Assembly: GCA_963776935.1 (NCBI GenBank)
Contig: CAVZOP010000008.1
Coordinates: forward strand, 213,099 to 277,098
DNA length: 64,000 bases
Origin: JALOLG01 sp963776935
GTDB lineage: Bacteria > Actinomycetota > Acidimicrobiia > Acidimicrobiales > Ilumatobacteraceae
Reading direction: 5' to 3'
Part shown: positions 8,044 to 17,746 of the stretch, in pieces
Layout: each line of letters begins with the position of its first letter
Position numbering within the stretch: position 1 is the first letter of the stretch
Made by a program: the position numbers and the translations under genes
Notes under the pieces: generated by a model
What the model was told of the DNA's origin: nothing
The model's input: the letters and a program-made list of their open reading frames with translations, nothing else
The model's database searches: none

Positions 8044-9054
8044 CTACCGGGCGGGAGCGACTACTCGGAGCCGCTGGCCGGAACGTTCCACACGCCGCCC
8101 ACCCGTCAGCTCGCAGGCGAGGCGAGCCCCCGTGGCGACCGCCAGCACCCGCTCGACCGCCGCCGAATCGGGCGGATAGCCGTCCGATGCCAGCCACCGC
8201 CGCACGGCTCGGCTGGCGAGCGCGGGGTGGGCGGCGGCCAACTGGCGAGCGTCGGTCGGATCGACCTCGGCCGCCAGTGCGTCGAGCAGATCGAGGTCGT
8301 GACGGAGGACGTCGGCGGTGCGGGCGAGCACGTCGACGGGGTCGCGCTGGGCGATGTCGGCGAGCAACGGGAGCGCTTCGTGGCGGATGCGGTTACGGCG
8401 GAACGCCGGATCGGCGTTCGTCGGGTCGGTGGCGACGGCGAGCCCGAGCGCGTCGCACAGGCCCACCGTCTCGTGGCGGCGCAGGGCGAGCAACGGCTTC
8501 GTCGGCCCCGGCGCCATGGCACTGAGCCCGTCGAGGCCGGCGCCGCGCAGGAGGTTGAGCAACACCGTCTCCGCCTGGTCGTCGGCAGTGTGGCCGGTCA
8601 GCACGCCATCGGGGAGCGCGTCGTAGCGCGCCCGCCGCAACCGGGCCTCGAGGTTCGGCCCGGGCGCGACCTCGACGCGATGGATCACGCAGGCGACGCC
8701 GAGCGACGCCGCGGTCTCGCGAGCGGAGACGGCGTCGGCAGCGGAGCCGGCCCGAACACCGTGATCGACGTGGTGGGCCGTGACGTCGCAACCGGCCGCG
8801 ATCGCCAGGGCCACGAGCGCGGTCGAATCGGCACCGCCCGAGAGAGCGCACGCGACGCGCGTGCCGCCGGGCGGGAACGTGCAGCGTGCGAGAAGGTCGG
8901 CTCGCTGGTCGAGGAGGTCGGAGGTCGGGTTCAGAGTTCGCTCTCGCGGTGGCGCTTGCCCGGGTAGCGCTGCGACGAGACGCTCTTGAGATACCCGGCG
9001 ACAAGGCCCAGCACCGAGAGCACGCCGACGACCGCGAGGACGACGCCGATCCAC
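8044..9054 (-). CDS. tilS: tRNA(Ile)-lysidine synthetase
   Basis: N-type ATP pyrophosphatase that converts C34 of tRNA-Ile(CAU) to lysidine. The PP-loop SGGADSTALV is clear, followed by VTAHHVDHGVR, the LTGHTADDQAET motif and FRRNRIRHE, all TilS hallmarks. ATG 9054 is the only canonical start but would overlap the upstream small membrane gene by about 120 bases, and the extra residues are arginine-rich and unlike TilS. A CTG at 8934, overlapping that gene's stop and preceded by GAGAG, would place SGGADS near residue 30 as usual; I suspect that start, or an indel. Function is secure, start is not. Confidence 0.85.
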   Translation of the reverse strand: MDRRRPRGRRRALGAGPCRRVSQERLVAALPGQAPPRERTLNPTSDLLDQRADLLARCTFPPGGTRVACALSGGADSTALVALAIAAGCDVTAHHVDHGVRAGSAADAVSARETAASLGVACVIHRVEVAPGPNLEARLRRARYDALPDGVLTGHTADDQAETVLLNLLRGAGLDGLSAMAPGPTKPLLALRRHETVGLCDALGLAVATDPTNADPAFRRNRIRHEALPLLADIAQRDPVDVLARTADVLRHDLDLLDALAAEVDPTDARQLAAAHPALASRAVRRWLASDGYPPDSAAVERVLAVATGARLACELTGGRRVERSGQRLRVVAPAR

Positions 9055-9080
9055 CAGAACCAGATCTCGGCTGCGAGCAT
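8931..9080 (-). CDS. small single-pass membrane protein
   Basis: A 49-aa ORF: MLAAEIWFWW, one long hydrophobic helix (about residues 8-30), then a basic tail ending KRHRESEL. It lies directly upstream of tilS and its stop overlaps the likely tilS start, so the two are translationally coupled. Hydrophobicity and coupling support expression. Function unknown. Confidence 0.5.
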   Translation of the reverse strand: MLAAEIWFWWIGVVLAVVGVLSVLGLVAGYLKSVSSQRYPGKRHRESEL

Positions 9081-9217
9081 TGGCGACAGCGTAGCGAGGG
9101 GGATTCTCGGGCCGCGAGTTTGCGTGACACGTGATCGACGGCGGCCGGACAGGTCACGATCCGCCCGGGTACGTGTGGCCACGGTAGGTTCGTGCCTGCC
9201 GCGAAGGGGAGGTGGCG

Positions 9218-9889
9218 ATGGGGAACTACACACAGGTGCTCGACACGCTCGAGCGCGAACTGCAAGGCGTCAGCGACGTGTTCGCGAGCCTCTCCGACGA
9301 GGAGTGGGCGAGGGACACACTGCTCGAACCGTTCCAACCCGATCGGCCGCGCTGGACGGTCTTCGAGCTGGCCGGGCACATGGACATCTCGATCGGGCTC
9401 ACCCGCATGCTGATCGCCAGCCAGGAAGACGGCCAGCCGGGGCGGGACCAGATCAGCTTCTTCATCTTCCCGCGCTCCGAGGTCGCGCCCGGCGTCTACG
9501 ACTACGCCTACACGATGGTGGCGGGCAAGACGCCCGCCGAGATGCCGGCGGTTCTCGCCGAGACGTTCACCAAGTCGATCTCGGAGTCGCGTGCGCTACC
9601 ACCCGACACGGTCGGGTCCGGCTACTACACGCTGATGCGCCTCGACGAGTTCGTCACCAGCCGAGTGGTCGAGGCGGTAGTGCACGGGATCGACCTGACC
9701 GACGCGACGGGACGCGAGTGCATCGCCACCCCGGAGGGGATCGCGGTCACGGCGGGCATCCTCGACGAGTTGCTGGCCCGGCGCACTGTTGCCGGTCGAC
9801 CGGCCGATCTCGGCGACGACCTGGCGTGGATCCGGGCCGCCTCGGGTCGGGCCACCCACAGCGACCCGCGCCTGCCGCTCCTGGGTTGA
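9218..9889 (+). CDS. MDMPI/DinB-like metal-binding protein
   Basis: About 223 aa of the mycothiol-dependent maleylpyruvate isomerase N-terminal type. ELAGHMDIS and VVHGIDLTD supply the helix-borne histidines of the metal site in this four-helix fold, and SRVVEAVVHGIDL is the common second half. These proteins are frequent in mycothiol-making actinobacteria and often conjugate or isomerise small molecules, but most have no known substrate. I chose ATG 9218 because the Shine-Dalgarno GGGGAGG (9206-9212) is too close for GTG 9212. The next gene begins eight bases after the stop. Confidence 0.7.
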   Translation: MGNYTQVLDTLERELQGVSDVFASLSDEEWARDTLLEPFQPDRPRWTVFELAGHMDISIGLTRMLIASQEDGQPGRDQISFFIFPRSEVAPGVYDYAYTMVAGKTPAEMPAVLAETFTKSISESRALPPDTVGSGYYTLMRLDEFVTSRVVEAVVHGIDLTDATGRECIATPEGIAVTAGILDELLARRTVAGRPADLGDDLAWIRAASGRATHSDPRLPLLG

Positions 9890-9896
9890 GTGTGCG

Positions 9897-10343
9897 ATGG
9901 CGGCCCACTACAAGGCACCCGGTTGGTTCACCCGGAACGTCTTCAACCGATTCGTCGCCTTCCTGACCCGCCGCGGTGTCAGCGTCGCCGGCTCACGCGT
10001 CCTCGCCGTCAAGGGGCGTACGAGCGGCGAGTGGCGCACGGTCCCGGTCAACCTGCTCGAGCTCGATGGTCGGCGCTACTTGGTCTCGCCGCGCGGTGAG
10101 GGCCAATGGGTCCGCAACCTCAGGGCCGCTGGCACCGGCGAGTTGCGGGTGGGCAAGAAGATCGAGGCGTTCGGCGGCCGCGAGCTCGCCGACGACGAGA
10201 AGGTCCCCGTGCTCCGCGCCTACCTGAAGCGCTGGAAGTTCGAGGTCGGCGCCTTCTTCGACGGGGTTGGCCCCGACTCCACCGACGAACAACTCCTCGC
10301 CATCGCGCCCCGCCATCCCGCGTTCGAAGTCGAGTCTGATTGA
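9897..10343 (+). CDS. nitroreductase/deazaflavin-dependent oxidoreductase (DUF385, Ddn-like)
   Basis: 148 aa with the Ddn-like split-barrel pattern: an N-terminal helix (WFTRNVFNRFVAFLTRRG), LAVKGRTSGEWRTVPVNLL, RRYLVSPRGEGQWVRNLRA and late KRWKFEVGAFF. This family uses the deazaflavin F420H2 to reduce quinones, nitro groups or similar. Ddn members are cytoplasmic or membrane-peripheral. It follows the MDMPI-like gene by seven bases, so the two are probably one operon. Specific substrate unknown. Confidence 0.8.
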   Translation: MAAHYKAPGWFTRNVFNRFVAFLTRRGVSVAGSRVLAVKGRTSGEWRTVPVNLLELDGRRYLVSPRGEGQWVRNLRAAGTGELRVGKKIEAFGGRELADDEKVPVLRAYLKRWKFEVGAFFDGVGPDSTDEQLLAIAPRHPAFEVESD

Positions 10344-10457
10344 GTCGGCTCACCCTGCGTTGGCTCGTGGCACGTTTGGTCGCCGACTCGGTCTGATTGA
10401 TTCGACGCACGTTCGACAGCCAGCGCCATCGCCTCCCGTTTCGTAGACTCGCCCGGC

Positions 10458-13452
10458 ATGGCTGGGCACCGCGAGCCCCGTTATCGCGTGCTCGGACCAC
10501 TCGCCGTGTCGGGCAGCGATGGCATCCCCGTCGCGCTGCGCGGCGATCTGCAGCGACGCTTCGTCGCCGCCCTCCTCCTGCACGTCAACCGCCCGCTCTC
10601 GACCGACGCCGTCGCCGAACTGCTGTGGGGTGATGCGCTCCCCCACGACACGGCCGGTGCGGTGCAGACCCACGCGTCCCGACTTCGGCGCGTCCTCCCA
10701 CCCGACGCACTCGTCTACGGCGAGGGCGGCTACTGCCTCGACATGTCGGACGACGATCTCGACAGCGACCGATTCGACCGGATGGTGACCGAGGGGATCC
10801 AGGCCCGCTACGCCAAGCCCGACGAGGCGATCGAGCTGTTCGATGCCGCGCTCGCGCTGTGGCGCGGCTCGCCCTACGTGGAGTTCGTCGATTGGGATGC
10901 AGCCCACGCCGAGGCATCACGGCTCGAGGAACTGTGGTTGCTCGCCAACGAGGAGCGGTTCGACGCCCTGCTCGCCGTCGGACGCCACCAGGAGTCGCTC
11001 GCCGATCTCGTCAGCCTTGCCGCGGAGCACCCACTTCGCGACCGGACACGAGCGCTGCTGATGACCGCGCTGTATCGCGCCGGGCGCCAGCCCGAGGCGC
11101 TGCAGGCGTACGAGGAACACCGCCGCCACCTGGCAGACGAGCTGGGGCTGGACCCGTCTCCGGCGCTGCGCGACCTCGAACGCTCGATGCTCGACCACAC
11201 GCTCGACGTCCCGCGCCCGCGAGAGCAGTCCATCGGTTCAACGGCGTCGGCCCTGCCTCACCCGGCCACCCGACTCATCGGCCGCGATCGACTGGCCGAC
11301 GAGCTCCGCGAGATCCTTCGTCAGCGCGCGGACGGTCACCATCACCGGTCCGGGTGGTGTCGGCAAGACCCGTCTGGCCATCGAACTCGCTCACACGGTC
11401 GACGCCGAGGCGGTCGACGCCGAGTCGCCCGGTTTCGACCAGTTCGACCATGTCGCGTTCTGCGAGTTGGCGGCCGTCGGGCGCAGCGACGAGGTCGTCC
11501 CTGCCGTCGCCACCACGCTCGGCGTCGACACCAGGTCCGACGCCCCCATCGAGTCGCGGCTCGTCGAAGCGCTGCGCGGGCGGCGCGTGCTGCTCGTGCT
11601 CGACAACTGCGAGCACGTGATCGACGCCGCGGCGGCGCTCGTCGAGCGCATCGTCGCGGCGACAACCACCGTGTCGGTACTGGCGACGAGCCGCGAACGC
11701 CTCGCCGTCAGCGGCGAGCACGTGTGCGCCGTCGAGCCGCTCGACGACGCGCTCGCCGGCGAGCTGTTCGTCGAACGGTCCCGCGCCGTTCGACCCGGCT
11801 TCACGCCGAGCGAGGCCGAGGAAGCCGACGTCTTGTACATCTGCCAGCGACTCGACGGTCTGCCGTTGGCGATCGAGTTGGCGGCGGCGCGGTCGCAGGC
11901 GCTCTCGGTCCGCGAGATCGCCGACGCGCTCAGTCAGCGTTTCCGTCTGCTGACCGGGGGACGCCGCACGGCCGAACGCCACCGCTCGCTCGTCGAGACC
12001 GTGCGCTGGTCGTTCGACCTCCTCGACGATCACGAACGTGAGGTGTGCGAGCAGTTGGCGGTGTTCTCGGGCGGGGCCACCGTCGAATCCGTCGCCGGTG
12101 TGACCGGACTCGACCGCGTCGCCGCGGCCGACGTCATCGCCCGCCTCGTCGAGCGCTCACTCCTCACGGTTTCGCCCGACGCGCACGGGGCGACGCGCTT
12201 CCAGATGCTCGAGACGTTGCGCCAATACGGCATCGATCGCCTGACGGAGCGGGGCACGCTCGACGCGGTCCGGCTCGCCCATGCCCACCATTTCGTGCGA
12301 ATGGCGAGCGAGCAGTACGCCGCGTTGCGCCGACCGAACGATGCCGACCGGGTGTTCGCCGCCATCGACGCCGATATCGCCAACCTCCGCGCCGCGCATG
12401 CCTGGCTGGTCGACTGCGCCGACGTCGACGCGCTGGTCGAGCTCGCCGTCTCGCTGTTCGACTTCGCGTTCCAAGCCATGCGGCCCGAGATCTTCGCCTG
12501 GGGCGAGGCGTCCCTCGACGTCATTGCGGCTGACGACCCACGTCGCGCCGAGCTCCTCGACTCGGTGTGCTACGGCCGCTGGCAGTTCGGCGATGTCGAC
12601 GGCGCGTGGGCCGCACTCCGCGAGGGGTTGGCGTTGGCGGAGCCGGGCACACGTGCGCACCGGGGCCTCGTCGCCGCCAACATGAACCTGGAAGGGCGGG
12701 CGGGCAACCTCGACGTGGCGATCCCGCTCGCCATCGAAGCCGCCGCCCTTGCCGCCGCCGCCGGCGACACGGTCTGGTTCGCCGTCGAGCGGTTCCAGGA
12801 GCTGCTGTTCCGAGGGCTGGCGGGCGACGCCTCGGCCGCCGAGGATGCCGAGCGCTGGACGGTCGAGGCACAATCGGAGGGCAACTCGATCGTCTCGTGC
12901 TGGGCCCGCTACGCCGCCGGCGAGGTGCTCGCCGGCGACGATCCAGAGCGCGCCCGCCGTCACATCGACGCCGCCCTCGAGCACGCCGAGGCGAGCGGCT
13001 GCCGGTTCGTCAAGGGCGTCGCCGGCCTCACCGCGGCATCGCTCGAGGCCCGCAACGGAGACCCACGGCGTGCCGCAGCCGCCTATCGCGAGTTGCTCGA
13101 TGTGTGGCAGATCGGCTCACTCGGGCCGGTCGGCGTGACCATCATGCGCGGCGTGGTGGAAGTGCTCGCGTCGGTCGGCGACGCCGAGACCGCGGCCGTC
13201 CTCCACGGTGGGGTGGCGGTGAGCGACGCTGCGCCGGCGTTCGGTCCCGATGCGTACCGCCAGTCGGCACTGAATCGCCGCCTGCGTCGCGACCTCGGAG
13301 AGAGCGCGTTCGAAGCGGCGGTCGAACGCGGCGGCCAACTCGACGATGACGAGCTCGTCGAGTTGGCCACGATCGCGCTCGGCCGCGCCGGTTCAGACAC
13401 TGACCAGCACAGTCACCAGCACAGTCACCAGCACAGTCACCAGCGAGGCTGA
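10458..13452 (+). pseudogene. BTAD/NB-ARC transcriptional regulator (AfsR/SARP-like), frameshifted
   Basis: Reconstructed at about 997 aa: an N-terminal winged-helix domain (YRVLGPLAVSG to about residue 95), the bacterial transcriptional activation domain BTAD (about 100-245, ending EELGLDPSPALRDLE-like), an NB-ARC ATPase with P-loop GPGGVGKTRLA, LLVLDNCEHV and RLDGLPLAIELAAAR, and C-terminal TPR-like helices. The frame breaks at about 11331: one extra base between QRA and TVTITGPGG. The second half alone is open from before 11467. AfsR-like proteins activate secondary metabolism or stress genes. The C-terminus ends in three QHSH units. It overlaps the convergent acyl-CoA dehydrogenase end by 16 bases. 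Confidence 0.8.
13405..13443 (+). repeat. 12-bp tandem repeat at the end of the regulator
   Basis: Three copies of CAGCACAGTCAC (13405-13440) plus CAG, encoding Gln-His-Ser-His units at the extreme C-terminus. The stop codon of the convergent acyl-CoA dehydrogenase lies in the last unit. Length is divisible by three, so copy-number change keeps the frame. Confidence 0.8.
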
Positions 13453-14621
13453 TCGCCGGCGACTCCGAGGGCCGTCTTGCCGACCACCTCGTGGGTAAAC
13501 GCCACGGTGCCGGGATGGAAGCCGCCCGCCCGGACATCGCGGTAGAGACGCTCGAGCTCGCTGGTCTTGAACATCGCCTGGCCACCGGCGACGTCGACGG
13601 CGATGTCGACCACGCGCTTGGCGCCTTCGGTGGCGCGCCACTTGGCGGACAGGATCTGCATCGCCCAGCGCTCGCCGTGCTCGACACCGGCCGCGAAGTC
13701 GGCCGGCAGGCGATCGACGACCGCCCGCATCGCGTCGAGCTCGAGGTACATCTCGCTGACGCGGTGCTGGATCATCGGGTGATAGGCGAGCGAGCCGCGC
13801 GCGACCCCGATCGACGTCTTGCGCTTGGCAGCCTCGACCGCCACCTCGAAAGCCCGTTCGGCGATCCCGACGTAGACGTTGGCGATCAGGGTCAGCGGCC
13901 AGATGTTCAGCACGAAGAAGAACGGATCGGTGTTGTCTCCGGCCGGGAGCACCGCCCCGATCCGGTCGTCGGGCACGAACACGCCGTTGAGCTTGGTGTC
14001 GTGGCTCTGGGTGGCTCGCATGCCGAGCGTGTCCCACGTCGGCACGATCTCGTAGCCAGGATCGTTGCGGTCGACGAAGCCGTGGACGATGACCGGGTTG
14101 GCCGGGTCGGATGCATCCATGGCATGGACGCCGAACCGTGTCCACACCGGGCTCAGCGAGCCGAAGTGCTTGTGGCCGTAGAACTTGTAGCCGCCCTCGA
14201 CGCGCTCGGCGCGCGCGGTCGACAGCGCGACCGGGACGTCATTGCCGGCCTCGGCGTGACCGGCGGCGAAGATGTGGCCGGCGGCCACGTCGTGCAGCAT
14301 CCAGTCGCGGGTCGGGTCGCCCCAGCGGTGCAGCTCGGCGGCCATTCCCACCCAGTAGAAGTGCATGCTGGTGGCCAGCGCCGTGGACGGGGCGTAGCGG
14401 GCGAGGCGCCGCTGCAGCTGTCCGAGCTCGGCCAAGCTGACGTCCCAACCACCGAGGTCGGCGGGAACGGGCGCGGCCAGGTAGCCGAGCGCGGCCAGTT
14501 CCTCGAAGTCCTCGTGGAAGAACGTGTTGGTGCGGTCGTAGCCGGCCGCCCGGCCGCGGAACCGCTCCAGCAGTTCGTCGGACAGGATGGCGTCGGCAGT
14601 CGGTCGGTCGGTGATCGTCAT
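13437..14621 (-). CDS. acyl-CoA dehydrogenase family protein
   Basis: 394 aa with the three-part ACAD fold: N-terminal helices (LAALGYLAAPVPADLGG), the middle beta domain with AGHAEAGNDVP and KHFGSLSPVWTRFGV, the DTLGMRATQSHD motif, and C-terminal helices. A catalytic glutamate cannot be placed with confidence, and several residues recall the flavin-dependent monooxygenase branch (DszC/HpaB-like) as much as true dehydrogenases. Divergent from a paralogous gene (start 14741), with about 119 bases between, suggesting shared control. ATG 14621 preceded by AAAGGACC. Confidence 0.75.
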   Translation of the reverse strand: MTITDRPTADAILSDELLERFRGRAAGYDRTNTFFHEDFEELAALGYLAAPVPADLGGWDVSLAELGQLQRRLARYAPSTALATSMHFYWVGMAAELHRWGDPTRDWMLHDVAAGHIFAAGHAEAGNDVPVALSTARAERVEGGYKFYGHKHFGSLSPVWTRFGVHAMDASDPANPVIVHGFVDRNDPGYEIVPTWDTLGMRATQSHDTKLNGVFVPDDRIGAVLPAGDNTDPFFFVLNIWPLTLIANVYVGIAERAFEVAVEAAKRKTSIGVARGSLAYHPMIQHRVSEMYLELDAMRAVVDRLPADFAAGVEHGERWAMQILSAKWRATEGAKRVVDIAVDVAGGQAMFKTSELERLYRDVRAGGFHPGTVAFTHEVVGKTALGVAGDQPRW

Positions 14622-14740
14622 TCGTGGGTCCTTTCATCGATGTCTCGAGGGCAGGATCCGCGCGCTCACTGGCATCGCGCTGGCGGGATGCTGACGCGGG
14701 ACGCCAGCGGTTCGTGAGCAATCCCGTCCACGCTCCGACC

Positions 14741-16075
14741 ATGACCACCACAACCCCCACCTCCGCGCTCCCGATCTCGCCTTTCGCCATCGCAGGGCTC
14801 CCGATCAGTCAGGCGGTACCCAGCCCGGCGATCACGTTCACCCCGTCGTCGGCGCTGCACGCCACCACCGAAGCCGGCGCAGCGATGGTCGCCGATGCGG
14901 AGCGCTTCGCCGAGGAATTCGCGGCGGGTGCGCTCGAGCACGATCGCGACGGCACGTTCGCGGCTGAACACCTCGAAGCGCTCCGGCACGGTCGCTTCCT
15001 CGTCGCCCCGATTCCCGTCGAGTTCGGCGGCGGGGGCGTGGCGTCGACCCACGACGTGCTCGTCGCCATGTCGAGACTCGCGCGCGGCGACGTGGCGACA
15101 TCCATCGGCGTGAACATGCACCTGGCGGCGATCCTCAACATCTGCCGGCAGCGGCAGGTCGCGATCTCGCTCGCCCAGCCCGCCAAGGCGAGTGCGCTGG
15201 CCGGCGTCCTCCGTGGGATCGTTGCTGCCGACGTCGTTCTGGCGGCGGCGGTCAGCGAGCCGGCCGGGCAGGACCTCTCGCGTCCGGCGACCACTGCAGT
15301 CAAGGTCGACGGCGGCTGGGTCGTCAACGGCACCAAGCGCTTCGCCACGATGTCGTCGGCCGCGACGGCCGTCACCGTCGCCGTGACCTATCACGACTCC
15401 GCCGGATCCGAGCGGTACGGCTTCGCCATCGTGCCGGTGAACACGCCGGGCGTCGAACTGCACGACGACTGGGATGCGCTCGGGATGCGGGCATCGGCGT
15501 CAGGGTCGGTGTCGTTCCACGATGTCCGTCTCGGCCAGGACGCTGTCCGTGACGGGTTCACGACCGGCATGTACTCCGTGCCGATGCTCGACCGCTTCCT
15601 CGCGTCAGGTGCCTTCCACGCCGCGGCGTCGGTCGGGATCGCCGAGGCCGCTCACACGCGCATCGTCGCCACGTTGGCCCGACGCGCCGAACAGGTCGCC
15701 GTCGACACCCATGCGGCGATGCGGCTCTCGGAGAACGTGATCGACCTGGCGACGACGCGCGCCGTGTTCGACCGGGTCGCCACGATGATCGACCAGTACC
15801 ACGCCGAGTTCCCCGCCGGCGGTGCACCGTTCGTGGCAGCCCAGGCCGTGTTCGCCGAGGTGCAGGCAGCCAAGACCCACGTCAACGACGCCGCGATGCG
15901 GATCACGGACCGGGCGTTGGCGCTCAGCGGCGGCGCCGGCTACATGAACGGACACCCGCTCTCGAAGGCGTGGCGCGACGCGCGCGCTGGCGCGTTCATG
16001 CATCCACTCGGCGCCAACCGCGCCCACGACTTCCTCGCCCGAACCGCCCTCGGCCTGGCGCCACGCGCGAGCTGA
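14741..16075 (+). CDS. acyl-CoA dehydrogenase family protein
   Basis: 444 aa, ACAD fold: HGRFLVAPIPVEFGGGG early, AAVSEPAGQDLSRP in the flavin-binding position, NGTKRFATMSSAAT, the WDALGMRASASGSVSF motif and the C-terminal LSGGAGYMNGHPLSKAWRDARAG near the usual FAD-dimer contact. A long Thr/Pro/Ser-rich N-terminus precedes the fold. I chose ATG 14741 (MTTTTPTS), not the earlier in-frame ATG 14624, which lies close to the divergent gene's start. Similar to, but not a recent copy of, the divergent neighbour. Substrate unknown. Confidence 0.8.
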   Translation: MTTTTPTSALPISPFAIAGLPISQAVPSPAITFTPSSALHATTEAGAAMVADAERFAEEFAAGALEHDRDGTFAAEHLEALRHGRFLVAPIPVEFGGGGVASTHDVLVAMSRLARGDVATSIGVNMHLAAILNICRQRQVAISLAQPAKASALAGVLRGIVAADVVLAAAVSEPAGQDLSRPATTAVKVDGGWVVNGTKRFATMSSAATAVTVAVTYHDSAGSERYGFAIVPVNTPGVELHDDWDALGMRASASGSVSFHDVRLGQDAVRDGFTTGMYSVPMLDRFLASGAFHAAASVGIAEAAHTRIVATLARRAEQVAVDTHAAMRLSENVIDLATTRAVFDRVATMIDQYHAEFPAGGAPFVAAQAVFAEVQAAKTHVNDAAMRITDRALALSGGAGYMNGHPLSKAWRDARAGAFMHPLGANRAHDFLARTALGLAPRAS

Positions 16076-16098
16076 ACCTCACGCCGCGGCAAGCACGG

Positions 16099-16356
16099 CT
16101 AGCCGATGATGCCGTCGCCGTCGAAGTCGGTGTCGAAGCAGCGTTCGATCTTGGCGACCAGACCCGGCGGCATCTCGTCGTTGCTGCACTTGCGCCTGAT
16201 GACGGCCCGCAACTCGGCCTGGAAGTCGAACGCCTGCAGGCAGTCGACGCACCCCTCGAGATGCTCGTGGATGTGGGCGCGGGCGTCGTCGGACAACTCG
16301 TCGTCGAGAAAAGTCTCGAGTTCGCGGATCGTCTCTCCGCAGCCGTCGTCAGCCAT
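16099..16356 (-). CDS. rsrA: zinc-binding anti-sigma factor (RsrA type)
   Basis: 85 aa with an HxxxCxxC zinc motif, HLEGCVDC (about residues 32-39), plus an upstream Cys and His of the usual ZAS arrangement. RsrA-type proteins hold their ECF sigma factor inactive and release it when thiols are oxidised. It begins 20 bases after the sigma gene ends, the standard sigR-rsrA order. The C-terminal FDTDFDGDGIIG is unusually acidic and EF-hand-like, which I cannot assign a role. Confidence 0.85.
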   Translation of the reverse strand: MADDGCGETIRELETFLDDELSDDARAHIHEHLEGCVDCLQAFDFQAELRAVIRRKCSNDEMPPGLVAKIERCFDTDFDGDGIIG

Positions 16357-16376
16357 CGCTCAAACCTCTGCAAACC

Positions 16377-16964
16377 TCAACCGTCTGGAACCGGGTCCGG
16401 AGTGTGTTCCACGAGGCCACGCGCCTCGGCAAACTGGTACAACGCGCGCTGCATCGCTTTTCTTCCCCGGTGCAGTCTCGACATCACAGTACCGATCGGG
16501 ATGTCGAGCATCTCGGCGATCTCTTTGTAGCTGAAACCCTGGACATCGGCGAGGATCACCGGCAACCGGAAGTTCTCCGGAAGATCCTCGAGTGCCTGCT
16601 TGACCTCGTCGTCGGTGAAGAGATCGAAGAACTGGTCCTCGGCCGACAAACCGGTCGCGGCCGTCTCGAGCGACCCGATCCGGCGGTACAGATACAGATC
16701 CTCGACGTCGGCGAGGTCGGTCTCGATGGGGCGACGCTGCTTGGCGCGGTACTTGTTGATGAAGGCGTTGGTCAGGATGCGGAACAACCACGCCCGCAGG
16801 TTGGTGCCCTCCTGAAACGAGCCAAAGCCGCGAAAGCCACGCAGGTACGTCTCCTGCACGAGATCCTCGGCATCGGCCTGGTTGCGCGTCATGCGGAGCG
16901 CGGCCGAGTAGAGCTGCGGCGCGTACTCCATGGCTTGCTCGGCGAAGGTGTCGCTGGACGCCAC
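16377..16964 (-). CDS. sigR: ECF RNA polymerase sigma factor, SigR/SigH group
   Basis: 195 aa. Region 2 is AEDLVQETYLRGFRGFGSF followed by NLRAWLFRILTNAFINKYR; region 4 is LPENFRLPVILADVQGFSYKEIAEMLDIP and TVMSRLHRGRKAM. These strings match the SigR/SigH thiol-oxidative-stress group closely. With the adjacent RsrA-type anti-sigma it should direct mycothiol, thioredoxin and protease stress genes. The marR gene ends 11 bases upstream, so it may be co-transcribed. Confidence 0.9.
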   Translation of the reverse strand: MASSDTFAEQAMEYAPQLYSAALRMTRNQADAEDLVQETYLRGFRGFGSFQEGTNLRAWLFRILTNAFINKYRAKQRRPIETDLADVEDLYLYRRIGSLETAATGLSAEDQFFDLFTDDEVKQALEDLPENFRLPVILADVQGFSYKEIAEMLDIPIGTVMSRLHRGRKAMQRALYQFAEARGLVEHTPDPVPDG

Positions 16965-16975
16965 GAGGGGCGACC

Positions 16976-17626
16976 CTATCTGGCCACCTCGGCCGGTTCG
17001 GGGGCGCCTGATCGTGGATCGAGATCGACGTCGCCCGTCTCACCGACCTCGGTGCTCGCCGGCGTGCCGGACTCGGCCGTCAGTTCACCGGCGAGCCCGT
17101 CGAACGCATCGACGAAGCGACCGAGCAGACCGGCGAGCTGCGCCCGCTCGGTGGCGTCGAAGGCGCTCAGGATCCGGCACAGGGCTTTGACACGGCGACG
17201 CGCGACAGCGGCGTGGCGTCGCTTGCCCTCCGCGCTCGGAAAGACGAGCACGACACGGCCGTCGTATGTGCTGTGCCGACGCTCGGCGAGGCCGTCGTTG
17301 ACGAGTCGCTGAACGGCTCGCGTCGCGGTGGAGGGATCGACGCGAAGGGCCTCCGCCAGCTCGCACATCCGCCATCCGTCGCGCACCAGGAGGAGGTCGA
17401 GGGTGTCCATCTGCCCTTGCTCGAGCGCGTCGTGGCTGGACCCGAAGAACTGGTAACGCAACGCCGGCGTCGTGGCACACCGCCGGAGCTCACGCCAGGC
17501 CATCGCGATGCGGAACGCGTTGTCGGCCTCGACCGGATCCGACAGATCGACCGTCCGGCGCCGCGTCGTCGTACCGCGCGTGGCCCGGTCGGAACGCTGG
17601 GCCTCGTCGGTGGGAACGGTGCGCAT
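16976..17626 (-). CDS. MarR-family transcriptional regulator
   Basis: 216 aa with a central winged helix: DTLDLLLVRDGWRMCELAEAL, the recognition helix DPSTATRAVQRLVNDGL and the wing RRHSTYDGRVVLVFPS. An N-terminal basic stretch and a C-terminal acidic tail are outside the fold. It may regulate itself and the divergent SRPBCC operon, as the starts are about 120 bases apart, and could read into sigR. Ligand unknown; a cysteine (WRMCEL) in the DNA-binding domain could be redox active, which is speculation. Confidence 0.8.
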   Translation of the reverse strand: MRTVPTDEAQRSDRATRGTTTRRRTVDLSDPVEADNAFRIAMAWRELRRCATTPALRYQFFGSSHDALEQGQMDTLDLLLVRDGWRMCELAEALRVDPSTATRAVQRLVNDGLAERRHSTYDGRVVLVFPSAEGKRRHAAVARRRVKALCRILSAFDATERAQLAGLLGRFVDAFDGLAGELTAESGTPASTEVGETGDVDLDPRSGAPEPAEVAR

Positions 17627-17710
17627 GTGGCGGGCAGCCTACAAAACGAGTACCCGGCAGGACGCGCTCGGAGCGCCCACGTCGTCACGCCGAGTCCCTT
17701 ATTATCGATG

Positions 17711-17746
17711 TTGACTTATATAAGCTTGTACTCATACAGTACGCGG
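17711..17746 (+). promoter_or_regulatory. promoter with two palindromes, probably leaderless
   Basis: A -35-like TTGACT (17711-17716) and a -10-like TACAGT (17735-17740) 18 bases on. The ATG at 17747 lies only seven bases beyond the -10, so the mRNA would start at or next to the codon. The spacer holds the perfect palindrome CTTATATAAG (17715-17724) and the inverted repeat GTACT/AGTAC (17728-17742), likely operators for the ArsR protein encoded second in the operon. Confidence 0.5.

Noticed and set aside
10342..10389. GAGTCGGC/GCCGACTC inverted repeat between the Ddn-like gene and the BTAD regulator
   Set aside because: Arms of eight bases with a 32-base loop; too weak to call a terminator or operator.
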